The notes: generated by a model from the sequence alone, not told the origin. Positions 16,918-26,105 are shown, counted from the first letter of the stretch. The stretch is 32,026 bases of DNA from Candidatus Nocardiopsis merdipullorum (GCA_019115445.1 DXDP01000136.1:1-32026), one strand, 5' to 3'. Numbers and translations are program-made.

Positions 16918-18207
16918 TCAGCGTGGAAGCAGTATCCGGGTGAGCTCCTCCTTGGCCGTCACACCGGAAAGGGAGAGTTCGATCACGTTGGTGGCCGCGA
17001 CGAACCCTGCCGTACGCCTTGCGAACTCGAGGATGTGCGGCTGATGCTCGTGCCTCTCCTTGGCCTGCCCGTTCCGGTAGATCGCGTAGATGATGCGCTG
17101 TTGGGGTGCGCTCGGCACGGTGTGGCAGGCGTACAGCAAGGTGTCCGGTTCGTGTTCGGCGACCGCGGCCGCGACGGCGTCGGAGATCTGGTCGAAAGCC
17201 GTTTCGTGGTTGTCGACCAGGGTGTAGATCGTGATGACTCCGCACATCTTCTCGCTCTGCGAACCGGGAGACGGACCACCGTAGAGGGCGTCGTACGGGT
17301 CGGTGTTGCGCGGCCCACGTCGCTCAGGTTCCTGCAAGTGGTCCTCGTTCTCTTCTCGCGGGTCGTCGCCGTGGTCACCGTAGTCGTCGTAACCGTCGTG
17401 GTCGCCGTAGTCGTCGTAATCGTCGTACGGCTCGTCGTCCTCGTAGCCGTCGTCGAACTCGTCATGGCGGGAACGTTCTGCGAGTGCACCCGCCCCCCAC
17501 AGGGCCGAGACCGCGCCGAGCATGAGCAGGGGCCCCATGACCCCGAGTCCGAAACGGCCGACGGCCACGGAGAGCAGCGTGGCCACGGCGATCAGTCCCA
17601 GGACCGACAGGTCGGTTCCGCGGTCGTCGGAGTCGCGCCGGGCCACCATGACCAACGCCGGGACGAGGAAGAGCAGGACCACGAGCAGTACGGCGTTGGC
17701 GAGTACTCGGGGGATGAGGTCGTAGTGGTCGGCAAAGGCCGGGAAGGAGGAACCGAACTGGGCGCTCACCCGGTCCATGCTGAACACGACCAGGGGCACG
17801 ATGGTGAACGCGCTGAGAGCCAGGCGTGCGGAGAAACGGACGCCCGGCGCGCGTATCCCGTACTCCAAAGCGCCCCACGCCATGTACAGGGGGCCGATCA
17901 GACTTGCGCCGATCTGCAGTAGTCGGAAGGTGAGACCACCGAAGTCGAACAACGCCCCGATCACAGCCGCACTCAGGCCCACCGTCAGACCCAGTGCGGC
18001 GATGAGCCAGGCGATCGCTGCCACACTGGGGCGACGTTGGGCATAAGCGGCGAGCGCGGCAGTGCCGCTCCAGGCCACCAACGCACTTATGAATGCCAGT
18101 CCTACCGTCACCATCACGACAATGATGCTCCACGTTGATGGGTGGATGTGCACGGAGTACGCCGATTCGACACCTGAGCCGGGGACGATCCGCAGAACGA
18201 AGGGCAC
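16918..18207 (-). CDS. Polytopic membrane protein fused via an acidic D/Y/G linker to an ABM-like dimeric alpha-beta-barrel domain
   Basis: Single 429-codon frame: several TM helices, DDGYEDDEPYDDYDDYGDHDGYDDYGDHGDD linker, C-terminal MCGVITIYTLVDNHETAFDQISDAVAAAVAEHEPDTLLYACHTV...FVAATNVIEL. Confidence 0.65.
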   Translation of the reverse strand: MPFVLRIVPGSGVESAYSVHIHPSTWSIIVVMVTVGLAFISALVAWSGTAALAAYAQRRPSVAAIAWLIAALGLTVGLSAAVIGALFDFGGLTFRLLQIGASLIGPLYMAWGALEYGIRAPGVRFSARLALSAFTIVPLVVFSMDRVSAQFGSSFPAFADHYDLIPRVLANAVLLVVLLFLVPALVMVARRDSDDRGTDLSVLGLIAVATLLSVAVGRFGLGVMGPLLMLGAVSALWGAGALAERSRHDEFDDGYEDDEPYDDYDDYGDHDGYDDYGDHGDDPREENEDHLQEPERRGPRNTDPYDALYGGPSPGSQSEKMCGVITIYTLVDNHETAFDQISDAVAAAVAEHEPDTLLYACHTVPSAPQQRIIYAIYRNGQAKERHEHQPHILEFARRTAGFVAATNVIELSLSGVTAKEELTRILLPR

Positions 18208-18223
18208 TTACACACCCAATAGT

Positions 18224-18237
18224 GTGACTTTAGTCAC
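18224..18237. promoter_or_regulatory. Inverted repeat GTGACT-TT-AGTCAC in divergent promoter region
   Basis: Perfect 6-bp arms in an unusually AT-rich stretch between divergent genes. Confidence 0.4.
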
Positions 18238-18358
18238 CATATTTCTTGGCTTCTCTGCGTAGTCCCGCAGTGTTCTTCGGTGGTCATAGGCTCGCATGTA
18301 CGCGGGGGCGCCCCCGGTCTCCGGAGCGTCGACCCCCCAACCGAGCCAGGAGAGAATC

Positions 18359-19141
18359 GTGTCACAGTCCGCCGGGCCGGGAGCAGCCTTCTTCGACGTG
18401 GACAACACCCTCATGCGGGGTGCGTCGATCTACTACTTCGCCCGTGGGTTGGCTGCACGCGACTTGTTCACCACTCGAGACCTGATGCGTTTTGCGTGGG
18501 GGCAGGCCGTCTTCCGAATCACCGGCATGGAACGGCCCGATCACCTCGACGCCGCCCGCGACGCCGCGCTGGCCTTCGTGGCCGGGCACGACGTCGACGA
18601 TCTCGTCGAACTCTGCGAGGAGATCTACGACGAGAGCATGGCCGACCGTGTCTGGGAAGGTGCCCGCTCACTGATTCAGGGGCACCTGGACGTGGGACGA
18701 CCCATCTGGCTCGTCACCGCCACCCCGGTGGAGCTGGCACAGATCATCCGACGTCGGCTGGGGCTGACCGGGGCACTGGGCACCGAGGCCGAGACCATCG
18801 ACGGGGTCTACACGGGCCGACTCAACGGAGACCTGTTGCACGGCCGGGCCAAGGCCGAGGCGGTACGCGCACTCGCCCGCAAGAAGGGCTGGGACCTGAC
18901 CGCCTGCTCGGCCTACAGCGACTCCTCCAACGACCTGCCGCTGTTGTCACTGGTGGGGGATCCGCACGCGGTCAACCCGGACGGGGACCTGCGCCGCTAC
19001 GCACGCACCCGCCAGTGGCCCGTGCACGACTTCCGCACACACCGCACGGCGATGAAGGTGGCCGTGCCCGCCGCGCTGGCCGGTGCCGTCGTGGGAGCCT
19101 CGACGATACGCGCAACCAGGCGACGCAGAGCCGGCCGATGA
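18359..19141 (+). CDS. HAD-IB family hydrolase (SerB-like phosphatase)
   Basis: AAFFDVDNTLMRGASIYYFARGL, WLVTATPVEL, AYSDSSNDLPLLSLVGDPHAVNPD; AGGAGA six nt upstream of GTG 18359. Confidence 0.9.
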   Translation: MSQSAGPGAAFFDVDNTLMRGASIYYFARGLAARDLFTTRDLMRFAWGQAVFRITGMERPDHLDAARDAALAFVAGHDVDDLVELCEEIYDESMADRVWEGARSLIQGHLDVGRPIWLVTATPVELAQIIRRRLGLTGALGTEAETIDGVYTGRLNGDLLHGRAKAEAVRALARKKGWDLTACSAYSDSSNDLPLLSLVGDPHAVNPDGDLRRYARTRQWPVHDFRTHRTAMKVAVPAALAGAVVGASTIRATRRRRAGR

Positions 19142-19186
19142 ACGGAACCGGCCGGGAAAACAAGACTCGGGGGTGACTCGATCCGG

Positions 19187-20176
19187 TCAGCGGCCGAGGC
19201 TCGCCCGAGCCAGAGCCAGTACGTGAACGGGGCTCAAACGGCCACCACGTGCCGACGGACCGTCCGAGCGGTTTGCACCACGGCCACGGGTGTCGGCGAA
19301 GTCCTCGAAGGCTTGTGCGGAGCTGTAGGCGGGACTCCACCCCAGGGCGTGCTCCAGGGAACCGATCTTGGAGCCCTCGGCGCTCATCCCCGCACGCGCC
19401 GCGCTGGTGCTGGCGTAGTCGATCCGCCCGTGCTTGGCCGCCCTGCGCAAAACCTTCAGTCCTCGTTCGGGCACCGGCAGACGTTGCCCGCCGACCCTGC
19501 GCAAGCAATGCGACAACGGCACTGCGTCCTGACCCGCGACGTCGAAGTGACCCGATTCGTCACTGAACGCCATGCGCAGCAATGCCTCGGCACCGTCGTC
19601 CTCGTGCAGGAAACGCACCCACGGATCGCTGCCCAACACCGTGGGCACCACGCGCAGGTCGAGGTAACGGGTCAGAGGGGACTCCACGGAGGGACCGATG
19701 AGGTTGGCAAACCTCAGGACGGCCACCGAGATGTCGGGGCGGCGTCGTTGCAGGACACTTGTGTGCTGCTCCACCTGGGCCGCGTCGTCCGCGTCCAGGG
19801 TGGCGTTGGAGCGCACCACCAGTCGGCGGATCGTGGAGGAGCGTTGGGCCGCCGCCAGGACCCGCATCGTGCCGAGGACGTTGTCCTCCCGGTTGGGGCT
19901 TTGCTTTGTGTCCAGTCCCAGGTGCAGGAGAAGATCGGCCCCGGACTCGGAGGCGATCCGGCCAAGACTTCCGTCGTGCAGATCCACGTGGGCGTAGTTC
20001 AGGGTCCCGTCGGCGGGACGTCCTGGTGCGTACTCGTACCAACCCGCCGTCGCCTCCGACGGTGGTGAGGAGTCCGCCCCGATGACCCGGCCCACACCGG
20101 ACTCTTTACTCAGGGTCTCGGCGACCCTGGTGGCCAGGGGACTGGAGACCCCGGTGACGAGTACGACACGATCCAT
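19187..20176 (-). CDS. NAD-dependent epimerase/dehydratase (extended SDR)
   Basis: MDRVVLVTGVSSPLATRVAETLSKE (Rossmann), LLLHLGLDTKQSPN, FLHEDDGAEALLRMAF. Confidence 0.85.
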   Translation of the reverse strand: MDRVVLVTGVSSPLATRVAETLSKESGVGRVIGADSSPPSEATAGWYEYAPGRPADGTLNYAHVDLHDGSLGRIASESGADLLLHLGLDTKQSPNREDNVLGTMRVLAAAQRSSTIRRLVVRSNATLDADDAAQVEQHTSVLQRRRPDISVAVLRFANLIGPSVESPLTRYLDLRVVPTVLGSDPWVRFLHEDDGAEALLRMAFSDESGHFDVAGQDAVPLSHCLRRVGGQRLPVPERGLKVLRRAAKHGRIDYASTSAARAGMSAEGSKIGSLEHALGWSPAYSSAQAFEDFADTRGRGANRSDGPSARGGRLSPVHVLALARASLGR

Positions 20177-20320
20177 GGCGACACGTTCCTTGCCAGGGGA
20201 CAAAAACAATCCCGGACTTCACCGCCGGGGCGGCCCGGGTGGGGACCGTGGTCCGACCGCCCCGGTGGACGAACCGGCGGCCGCGGCCTGTGAGGCACAA
20301 CCACGTCTCGTCCAAAAAAT

Positions 20321-20349
20321 TTCCTATGCCAGATCGAAGATCAGGTCAA
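20321..20349 (-). promoter_or_regulatory. Sigma-70-like promoter TTGACC-17 bp-TAGGAA
   Basis: Minus strand TTGACC (20344-20349), 17-bp spacer, TAGGAA (20321-20326), in a locally AT-rich stretch upstream of the epimerase gene. Confidence 0.5.
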
Positions 20350-20588
20350 GAACAAAGCAATACCTTCGCTTGCCGGGGTGTATCGGCACGGGACGCTCCG
20401 GGGATCGAGGAAGACGGTGTGTGCGGGTGCGTCCTGCTTCTTGTCGTTCTTGTCGTTGCGACGTTCCACACGCGTGGGCGAGGTGGCCGATACGGTCCGG
20501 GGGACGCAACACCCCGGGGGCGGTGGCGTCCATCCGCGCGTACACCACTCCCGGGGCCTCAGCTTATCGGTAGACGTGTGAGTACGGA

Positions 20589-21224
20589 TCAGGCCCCGGG
20601 GACCGTGGGCCCTTCACCGTAGAGCGCCGCAGCGGGTTCCGCGTAGCTGACGCTGGCCAGCCGCTGGTCGGCGAAGGTCAACGATGTCACGCTGGCCAGG
20701 TTGCACTCACGTCGATCCGGGCGGTGCCAAAGACGTTTGCGTTCGGCTGCGCGGCGGGCCATCCAGATGGGCAACTGGTGGCTGACGCACACCGCCTCGC
20801 GTCCCCAGGCAGCACGCCGAACGGCCTTGATGACGTCCACCATCCGGTCGACGACCTCTGTGTAGGCCTCTCCCCAGGAAGGCCGGAACGGGTTACGGAG
20901 CCGGGAGAGCACGTAGGGGTCGCGTACCGATCGGCGCGTCAACGTCATGCCCTCGAAGTGGTTGGTCGCCTCGATGAGCCGATCGTCCAAAGTCACCGGA
21001 AGGTCGAATTTCTTCTGGAGCGGCTCGGCCGTCTCCTGGGTCCGATCCAGCGGGGACGAGAACAGCGCGGCGATGTCGTGACCCTCGAACCAGTCCGCGG
21101 CCAGGCCGGCCATCTGCCGTCCCCGGTCACTCAGGTGGAAGTCGGGCAGACGCCCGTAGAGAAGCTTTTCGGGGTTGTACACCTCGCCGTGCCGCAGCAG
21201 GTGCACGACGGTGGTCGTGGTCAT
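20589..21224 (-). CDS. Histidine phosphatase family protein
   Basis: VVHLLRHGEVYNPEKLLYGRLPDFHLSDRGRQMA and AVCVSHQLPIW. Confidence 0.9.
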   Translation of the reverse strand: MTTTTVVHLLRHGEVYNPEKLLYGRLPDFHLSDRGRQMAGLAADWFEGHDIAALFSSPLDRTQETAEPLQKKFDLPVTLDDRLIEATNHFEGMTLTRRSVRDPYVLSRLRNPFRPSWGEAYTEVVDRMVDVIKAVRRAAWGREAVCVSHQLPIWMARRAAERKRLWHRPDRRECNLASVTSLTFADQRLASVSYAEPAAALYGEGPTVPGA

Positions 21225-21251
21225 CGTGATGATCTTTCTCTTGTGTCGGGG

Positions 21252-22550
21252 TCACCGGTTCTGCGCCTGGGCCGCGGCACGGGCCGCTCCGGGAAGGGCG
21301 GAGAGCACCCGGTCGATGGCCGCTTCGTCGTGCGCCGAGGAGAAGAACCACGCTTCGAAGGCCGCGGGGGGAAGGTAGACACCCTGTTCGAGCATGGAGT
21401 GGAAGAAGGCCGCGAAGACCTCGGTGTCGGTGGTGCGTGCGGTGTCGAAGTCGACGACCTCCTGATCGGTGAAGAACACGGTGAACAGGTTGCCGCCGCT
21501 CTGGACCCGGTGCGTGACCCCTTCGGCACTGAGTGCCTTGGACATCTCGGTCTCGACCTGGGCGGAGACCCGGTCGAGGTGCTCGTAGACCTCGGGGGTC
21601 GCTCCATGCAGTGTCGCCAGCCCCGCCGCGGTGGCGAGCGGGTTGCCCGAGAGTGTGCCTGCCTGGTAGATGGGCCCCTCCGGGGCGAGGCGATCCATGA
21701 TTTCGGCCCGGCCGCCGAAGGCCGCGGCGGGCAGGCCACCACCCATGACCTTGCCGAAGGTCGTCAGGTCGGGTGTGACCTGTTCCAGCCCGTGCCAGCC
21801 GGAAGTACTGACACGGAAGCCGGTGAGGACCTCGTCGAGGATCAGCAGTGCGCCGTGAGCGTGCGCGATTTCCTTGAGACGCGAGTTGAACCCGGCCTTG
21901 GGCGGAACGACACCCATGTTGGCGGGGCAGGCCTCGGCGATGACGCAGGCGATGTCCTCACCGTGTTCGGCGAAGGCTCGCTCCACGGCCTCGATGTCGT
22001 TGTAGGGCAGCACGAGGGTGTCGGCCGCGTTCGCGCCGGTCACCCCCGGGGAGTCGGGCAGCGCGAAGGTCGCCACCCCGGAGCCCGCTGCGGCCAGGAG
22101 CGCGTCGACGTGCCCGTGGTAGTTACCGGCGAATTTGACGATCTTGCTGCGCCCGGTGAAACCCCGGGCCAGGCGGATCGCGGACATGGTCGCCTCGGTA
22201 CCGGAGTTGACCAGGCGGATCTTTTCCACGGCGGTGCGTTCGACGATCAGTTCGGCGAGTTCGACCTCGCCCGGGGTCGGTGCCCCGTAGGAGGTGCCCG
22301 CCGCGACGGCTCGGTGGAGGGCTTCCACCACCCCGGGGTTCGCGTGCCCGAGGATGAGCGGCCCCCACGAGCAGACGAGGTCGACGTACTGCTTGCCTTC
22401 GGAGTCGGTGAGGTAGGGGCCCTCACCCCCGACGAAGAAGGGCGGGGTGCCGCCGACGGCACCGAAGGCGCGAACGGGTGAGTTCACACCCCCGGGAACG
22501 ACGGCGGTGGCCCGCCGGAAGAACTCTGCGGAAGTCTGTTGAGTACCCAC
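21252..22550 (-). CDS. hemL: Glutamate-1-semialdehyde 2,1-aminomutase
   Basis: [67 protein letters not shown]. Confidence 0.95.
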   Translation of the reverse strand: MGTQQTSAEFFRRATAVVPGGVNSPVRAFGAVGGTPPFFVGGEGPYLTDSEGKQYVDLVCSWGPLILGHANPGVVEALHRAVAAGTSYGAPTPGEVELAELIVERTAVEKIRLVNSGTEATMSAIRLARGFTGRSKIVKFAGNYHGHVDALLAAAGSGVATFALPDSPGVTGANAADTLVLPYNDIEAVERAFAEHGEDIACVIAEACPANMGVVPPKAGFNSRLKEIAHAHGALLILDEVLTGFRVSTSGWHGLEQVTPDLTTFGKVMGGGLPAAAFGGRAEIMDRLAPEGPIYQAGTLSGNPLATAAGLATLHGATPEVYEHLDRVSAQVETEMSKALSAEGVTHRVQSGGNLFTVFFTDQEVVDFDTARTTDTEVFAAFFHSMLEQGVYLPPAAFEAWFFSSAHDEAAIDRVLSALPGAARAAAQAQNR

Positions 22551-22630
22551 CTTCCCAGTGTGTCAGCTGTGCCCGTATGCGCGTTCGGGACCCGCCCTCA
22601 CGAGCACACACCACCGAGCCGTGTGCCGGT

Positions 22631-23200
22631 TCACTTCTGGAGAAGAGTCTGGACCAACCGGTGGATTCCAGTACTGGGGTCGGTACCCTCTGGAAGAGAC
22701 GCGGCCCGGCTGAGGGCGTCCCCCAGACCATCAGCGAAATCGCCGAAGCATGTCCTTCCCTTGGACCACTCGGGCAGGAGACTCTTCAATGTCTTCTCGG
22801 CCTGTTTGCCGGACATGAGAGCGGCGCGATGGTCAACAAGATGAAGGATGAGCCACGTCTCGAAGGTGGGGACAGAGGGTGCTACCTCGATACCGTCCCG
22901 CCGGGCCCGAGAAAGCAGGTCGGTGATGTTCGCACCATCGGTGTCGAAGACTGCCCAGACCTCCGTGTAATCATCTCCTTGTGCTTGAGCAGCGCTACTC
23001 ACCACAGTCTCTTTTTGAGGGTGCTTGGCCATACGGGCACGTACGGTGTGCACTCTGACGCTCGGATGCTTGCGCATCGAATCGAAATAGTACTTCTCCG
23101 TCTGTCCTTCGCAAACAACCAAGTAGACGCGATTTTCTGCGCGGTGAGGATGCCTACGTCTGAGGTCGCTCTCCCGTTTCCTCCTGGAACGCTTGCTCAT
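22631..23200 (-). CDS. RloB-like protein, putative TOPRIM-type effector of an RloAB/AbiL-type pair
   Basis: NRVYLVVCEGQTEKYYFDSMRK, YTEVWAVFDTDGANITDLLSRARRDGIEVAPSVPTFETWLILHLVDH; ATGA overlap with the ATPase. Confidence 0.82.
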   Translation of the reverse strand: MSKRSRRKRESDLRRRHPHRAENRVYLVVCEGQTEKYYFDSMRKHPSVRVHTVRARMAKHPQKETVVSSAAQAQGDDYTEVWAVFDTDGANITDLLSRARRDGIEVAPSVPTFETWLILHLVDHRAALMSGKQAEKTLKSLLPEWSKGRTCFGDFADGLGDALSRAASLPEGTDPSTGIHRLVQTLLQK

Positions 23201-24525
23201 TCGATCGTGTCCTCGGGCTCAGGGAGCGCCCGTCGACGCAGAGCTTCTTGGAAGAGTTCGTCGTCCACGTCGGGAACGGCACCGTAACGTCCGGTCAGGT
23301 AACGACGGGTGCGGTTGTCATCACCCCTGGGTTTGAAGTCACTGAGCGGGTAGATCGTGCTTCTTCCCTGCCTGTCCTTGTCCACGAACCAGATGTGGTC
23401 GCGTTTGAGGGCCTCCTCACCACGAATACGACCCAGCAGGGCAGCATCGTGACTGGTGAACAGCAGTTGAGCACCGTGGGGATTCTGTTCCTCGTCCCGG
23501 AAAAGCGATATGATCCGCGCGGAGAGGTAGGGGTGCAGACTGGTGTCGATCTCATCGACCACCAATACGCCCCCGGTCTTCAGGACTCGCTGGGCCTCAT
23601 AGGCCATCATCACGAATGCTCGCGTGCCGAGGGACTCCTGTTTCCAGTCGAAACCTGCGCCTTCCGAGGCTTCCAGGTGATGGAAGAGAAGATTCGATTC
23701 TGTCGGAAACAACGCGTTTTGAACCGAAACTTCTCTGAAGGCAGCCGCTCGTCCACGTACTTCCCGTTTCCGGGTCGTCGCGATCGATCCGGACCGGGAC
23801 ACATCCGCTTCTGTCCCGCCGTAGCCCTCCTGAAGCTCGAGTCTTCGGATACCGGTATCGGCAGAGGCGAGCATGTCACTCAGAAGCCGTACATCCTCCT
23901 CGGTGATCCAGTTCTTCCGCAGCCATTGAGGCCGGTCCGACGTCCGTTCGTCGGCGAACACCAAGTTCTCCGAAAACCACTGATAGACCTGCTCGACCTC
24001 CTCGTTGGAGGCACGGGCTGCGACGGTGAGGAACAGAACGTTCGGTCCGGTGAGGTCCTCGGCCCGTCGAAGCTTGACCGAGACCGATTCCCCGAAGGTG
24101 AAACTTTCCTCGTCCCGTTCGAACACGACACGTTTGCGTCGCCTCGGGTAGCTGTAGAGCCACTCCTCCACGACACGATCGTCGTCCACAGCGAAACCGT
24201 AGGTGTGACGCACTCCGGAAAGCATCAGGTCGACCACGAAGACCGACGGTTCCTCAGCGGCCTCGTTGCTCAGGGCAAAGGGCTCCCGTCGAACACCTCC
24301 GCCCGGTTCGTTGTCACGCATGGACCAGCGCACGGTTTCCTGCATGAGGCCGAGTGCGTCCAACACGTTGGATTTTCCAGAGGCGTTGGCACCGAAGATC
24401 CCGGTGACCGTCAGCGCCTCCCAGTCCGCTTCTTCTGGGGTCGCGTCATCGTAGACGGGTGTGAGGAGGACCTGCTGCTCGTCACGGATGGACTTGTGGT
24501 TCTCCACGCGAAAACTCAGCAACAC
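23197..24525 (-). CDS. RloA-like AAA ATPase (AAA15/OLD-like)
   Basis: MLLSFRVENHKSIRDEQQVLLTP, Walker A GIFGANASGKSNVLDAL, Walker B GGVLVVDEIDTSLHPYLS, H-loop LLFTSHDAALL. Confidence 0.88.
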   Translation of the reverse strand: MLLSFRVENHKSIRDEQQVLLTPVYDDATPEEADWEALTVTGIFGANASGKSNVLDALGLMQETVRWSMRDNEPGGGVRREPFALSNEAAEEPSVFVVDLMLSGVRHTYGFAVDDDRVVEEWLYSYPRRRKRVVFERDEESFTFGESVSVKLRRAEDLTGPNVLFLTVAARASNEEVEQVYQWFSENLVFADERTSDRPQWLRKNWITEEDVRLLSDMLASADTGIRRLELQEGYGGTEADVSRSGSIATTRKREVRGRAAAFREVSVQNALFPTESNLLFHHLEASEGAGFDWKQESLGTRAFVMMAYEAQRVLKTGGVLVVDEIDTSLHPYLSARIISLFRDEEQNPHGAQLLFTSHDAALLGRIRGEEALKRDHIWFVDKDRQGRSTIYPLSDFKPRGDDNRTRRYLTGRYGAVPDVDDELFQEALRRRALPEPEDTIE

Positions 24526-24615
24526 GGCGTGCTCTTTCCTCGGAATCAGGAGGCTTCACCGCTTTCTTCGCGGAAAAACCACACGGGAAACATACCGTCA
24601 CCACCTTGACACAAA

Positions 24616-24654
24616 CCACGCGCCCCGGGCCGGTCACCGGCACAGGGCGCGTGG
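24616..24654 (-). terminator. GC-rich hairpin downstream of the PAP2 gene (CCACGCGCCC / GGGCGCGTGG with inner GCCGGTCACCGGC)
   Basis: 10-bp perfect outer stem 18 nt past the PAP2 stop; short T-rich tail (TTTGTG) on the minus strand. Confidence 0.65.
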
Positions 24655-24671
24655 AAGGACCGTGTCGGGGA

Positions 24672-25328
24672 TCAGTTCCCCGGGTGGGACCCGTGAGGGA
24701 CGCCGACGTCTTCCCCGGAAGGGTGATCGGCTCGTAGCAGGGGACGCAGGCGCTCGAACTCGGCGAGACGGTCGACCACCGCGGTGAGCGGGCGGGACAG
24801 GGCCAGCGAGACCAGGACTGCGACGGTGGCACCCAGGAGCAGGCCCGCTGTGACGTCATGAGGGTAGTGAGCACCGACGAAGACCCGTGAGAAGGCCTCC
24901 ATGACCGCGATGAGTGCGGCCGGGAACGCCATGCGGTACCAGGTGAGGACGATGGCCGCTGCGGCCGCGCCGGCGATGGTGGCGTGGTTGCTCGGGAAGG
25001 ACCAGTCACCGATCGGGTCACAGGTGGCGATGGTGGTCAGGTCGGTCATCGCCTGGCACGGACGCAGTTGCTCGAAGAACAACTTGACGGTCCGACTGGC
25101 CAGGTAGGCGATGACGGTCGCCGCCGGCGCGAACAGGGCGAGGCCGACCGCCCGTGAACTTCGGGAGCGAGCCCGCCACCAGGCGGCGACGAAGAGGACC
25201 GCGAAGATGACGAGCAGCAGATCCGTGCCCGCCTTCGCGGCGCTCTGCGCCCAGGGGTCGAGCTCGGTGGAGAGCTCGATCATGGCCCTGGACCAGGCGG
25301 AGCTGACGGCGAAGATCTCGGAGATCAT
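24672..25328 (-). CDS. PAP2-family phosphatase
   Basis: KLFFEQLRPC, SFPSNHATIAGAAAAA, RVFVGAHYPHDVTAGLLLGA; start trimmed to ATG 25328. Confidence 0.92.
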   Translation of the reverse strand: MISEIFAVSSAWSRAMIELSTELDPWAQSAAKAGTDLLLVIFAVLFVAAWWRARSRSSRAVGLALFAPAATVIAYLASRTVKLFFEQLRPCQAMTDLTTIATCDPIGDWSFPSNHATIAGAAAAAIVLTWYRMAFPAALIAVMEAFSRVFVGAHYPHDVTAGLLLGATVAVLVSLALSRPLTAVVDRLAEFERLRPLLRADHPSGEDVGVPHGSHPGN

Positions 25329-25622
25329 CTCTCTCCATAGAGGTTGTGCGAGGGAAGGGACGAACGAGCAAGAAAGAACCGGACACCTTCCCGCCACGAA
25401 GTGACGAAAGCCCCATGATGCGGTGACAGGAAAGTCCTGGTCCTGTCATAACTTAAACCGTTCGGGGCCACGGAAGGACCGATGTGCGTGAAGGAGTGGG
25501 ACACAAATCGAGGAGGGGGCCACCGAACCTTGATGAACCGGCCAGTAACTTAGGGGTGTCCCTGGGGTGTGTTCCGCCTCCGGCGAGCACGCCCTGTGTC
25601 CTCTCATAGAACTGGAGCCGAC

Positions 25623-26105
25623 ATGGCCACCGATTTCACCACAGCCGACCTGATCGACGAGCACGGCGACACCTTGCGCAGCTGCGCCACGCAGTTCCGC
25701 GGATACGGTGGGCGCGCCTTCTTCGCCGGTCCGATCCGCACCGTCAAGTGCCACGAGGACAACGGCCTGGTCAAGCAGGTCCTCAACACCCCCGGCGAGG
25801 GTGCCGTGCTGGTCGTGGACGGGGGCGGATCCTTGCGCTCGGCACTGATGGGCGACCTGATCGCCGAGGCCGCCGTGACCAACGGTTGGTCCGGGGTGGT
25901 CATCAACGGAGCGGTACGCGACACCGCCGCTCTTGGTGGTCTCGACCTGGGGGTCAAGGCCCTGGGTTCCAACCCTCGCAAGTCGCTCAAGGACGCCGCC
26001 GGGCGCCTGGACGTGCCCGTCTCCTTCGGTGAGGTCACCTTCGTCCCGGGAGAATGGCTCTACAGCGACCACGACGGCATCGTGGTCAACACCACACGTG
26101 TCTGA
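25623..26105 (+). CDS. rraA: RraA-like protein (RNase E activity regulator / aldolase family)
   Basis: [64 protein letters not shown]. Confidence 0.93.
   Translation: MATDFTTADLIDEHGDTLRSCATQFRGYGGRAFFAGPIRTVKCHEDNGLVKQVLNTPGEGAVLVVDGGGSLRSALMGDLIAEAAVTNGWSGVVINGAVRDTAALGGLDLGVKALGSNPRKSLKDAAGRLDVPVSFGEVTFVPGEWLYSDHDGIVVNTTRV

Noticed and set aside
17365-17470. Possible CRISPR-like or satellite repeat
   Set aside because: Repeat units are short, in-frame GAC/TAC codons within a coding linker; no spacer structure and no cas genes.
20324-20548. Small minus-strand ORF (74 aa) upstream of the epimerase
   Set aside because: No family resemblance, and the candidate promoter/leader of the epimerase lies within it; coding not supported.
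20724-22481. 585-aa plus-strand ORF
   Set aside because: Antisense shadow of the histidine phosphatase and hemL; no recognisable domain.
23248-24609. 453-aa plus-strand ORF opposite the RloA-like ATPase
   Set aside because: The minus-strand frame has intact Walker A/B motifs; the plus frame has no domain signature.
22551-25622. Mobile element carrying the defence pair
   Set aside because: I looked for integrase, transposase, att-like direct repeats or tRNA targets and saw none; island status rests only on gene content.
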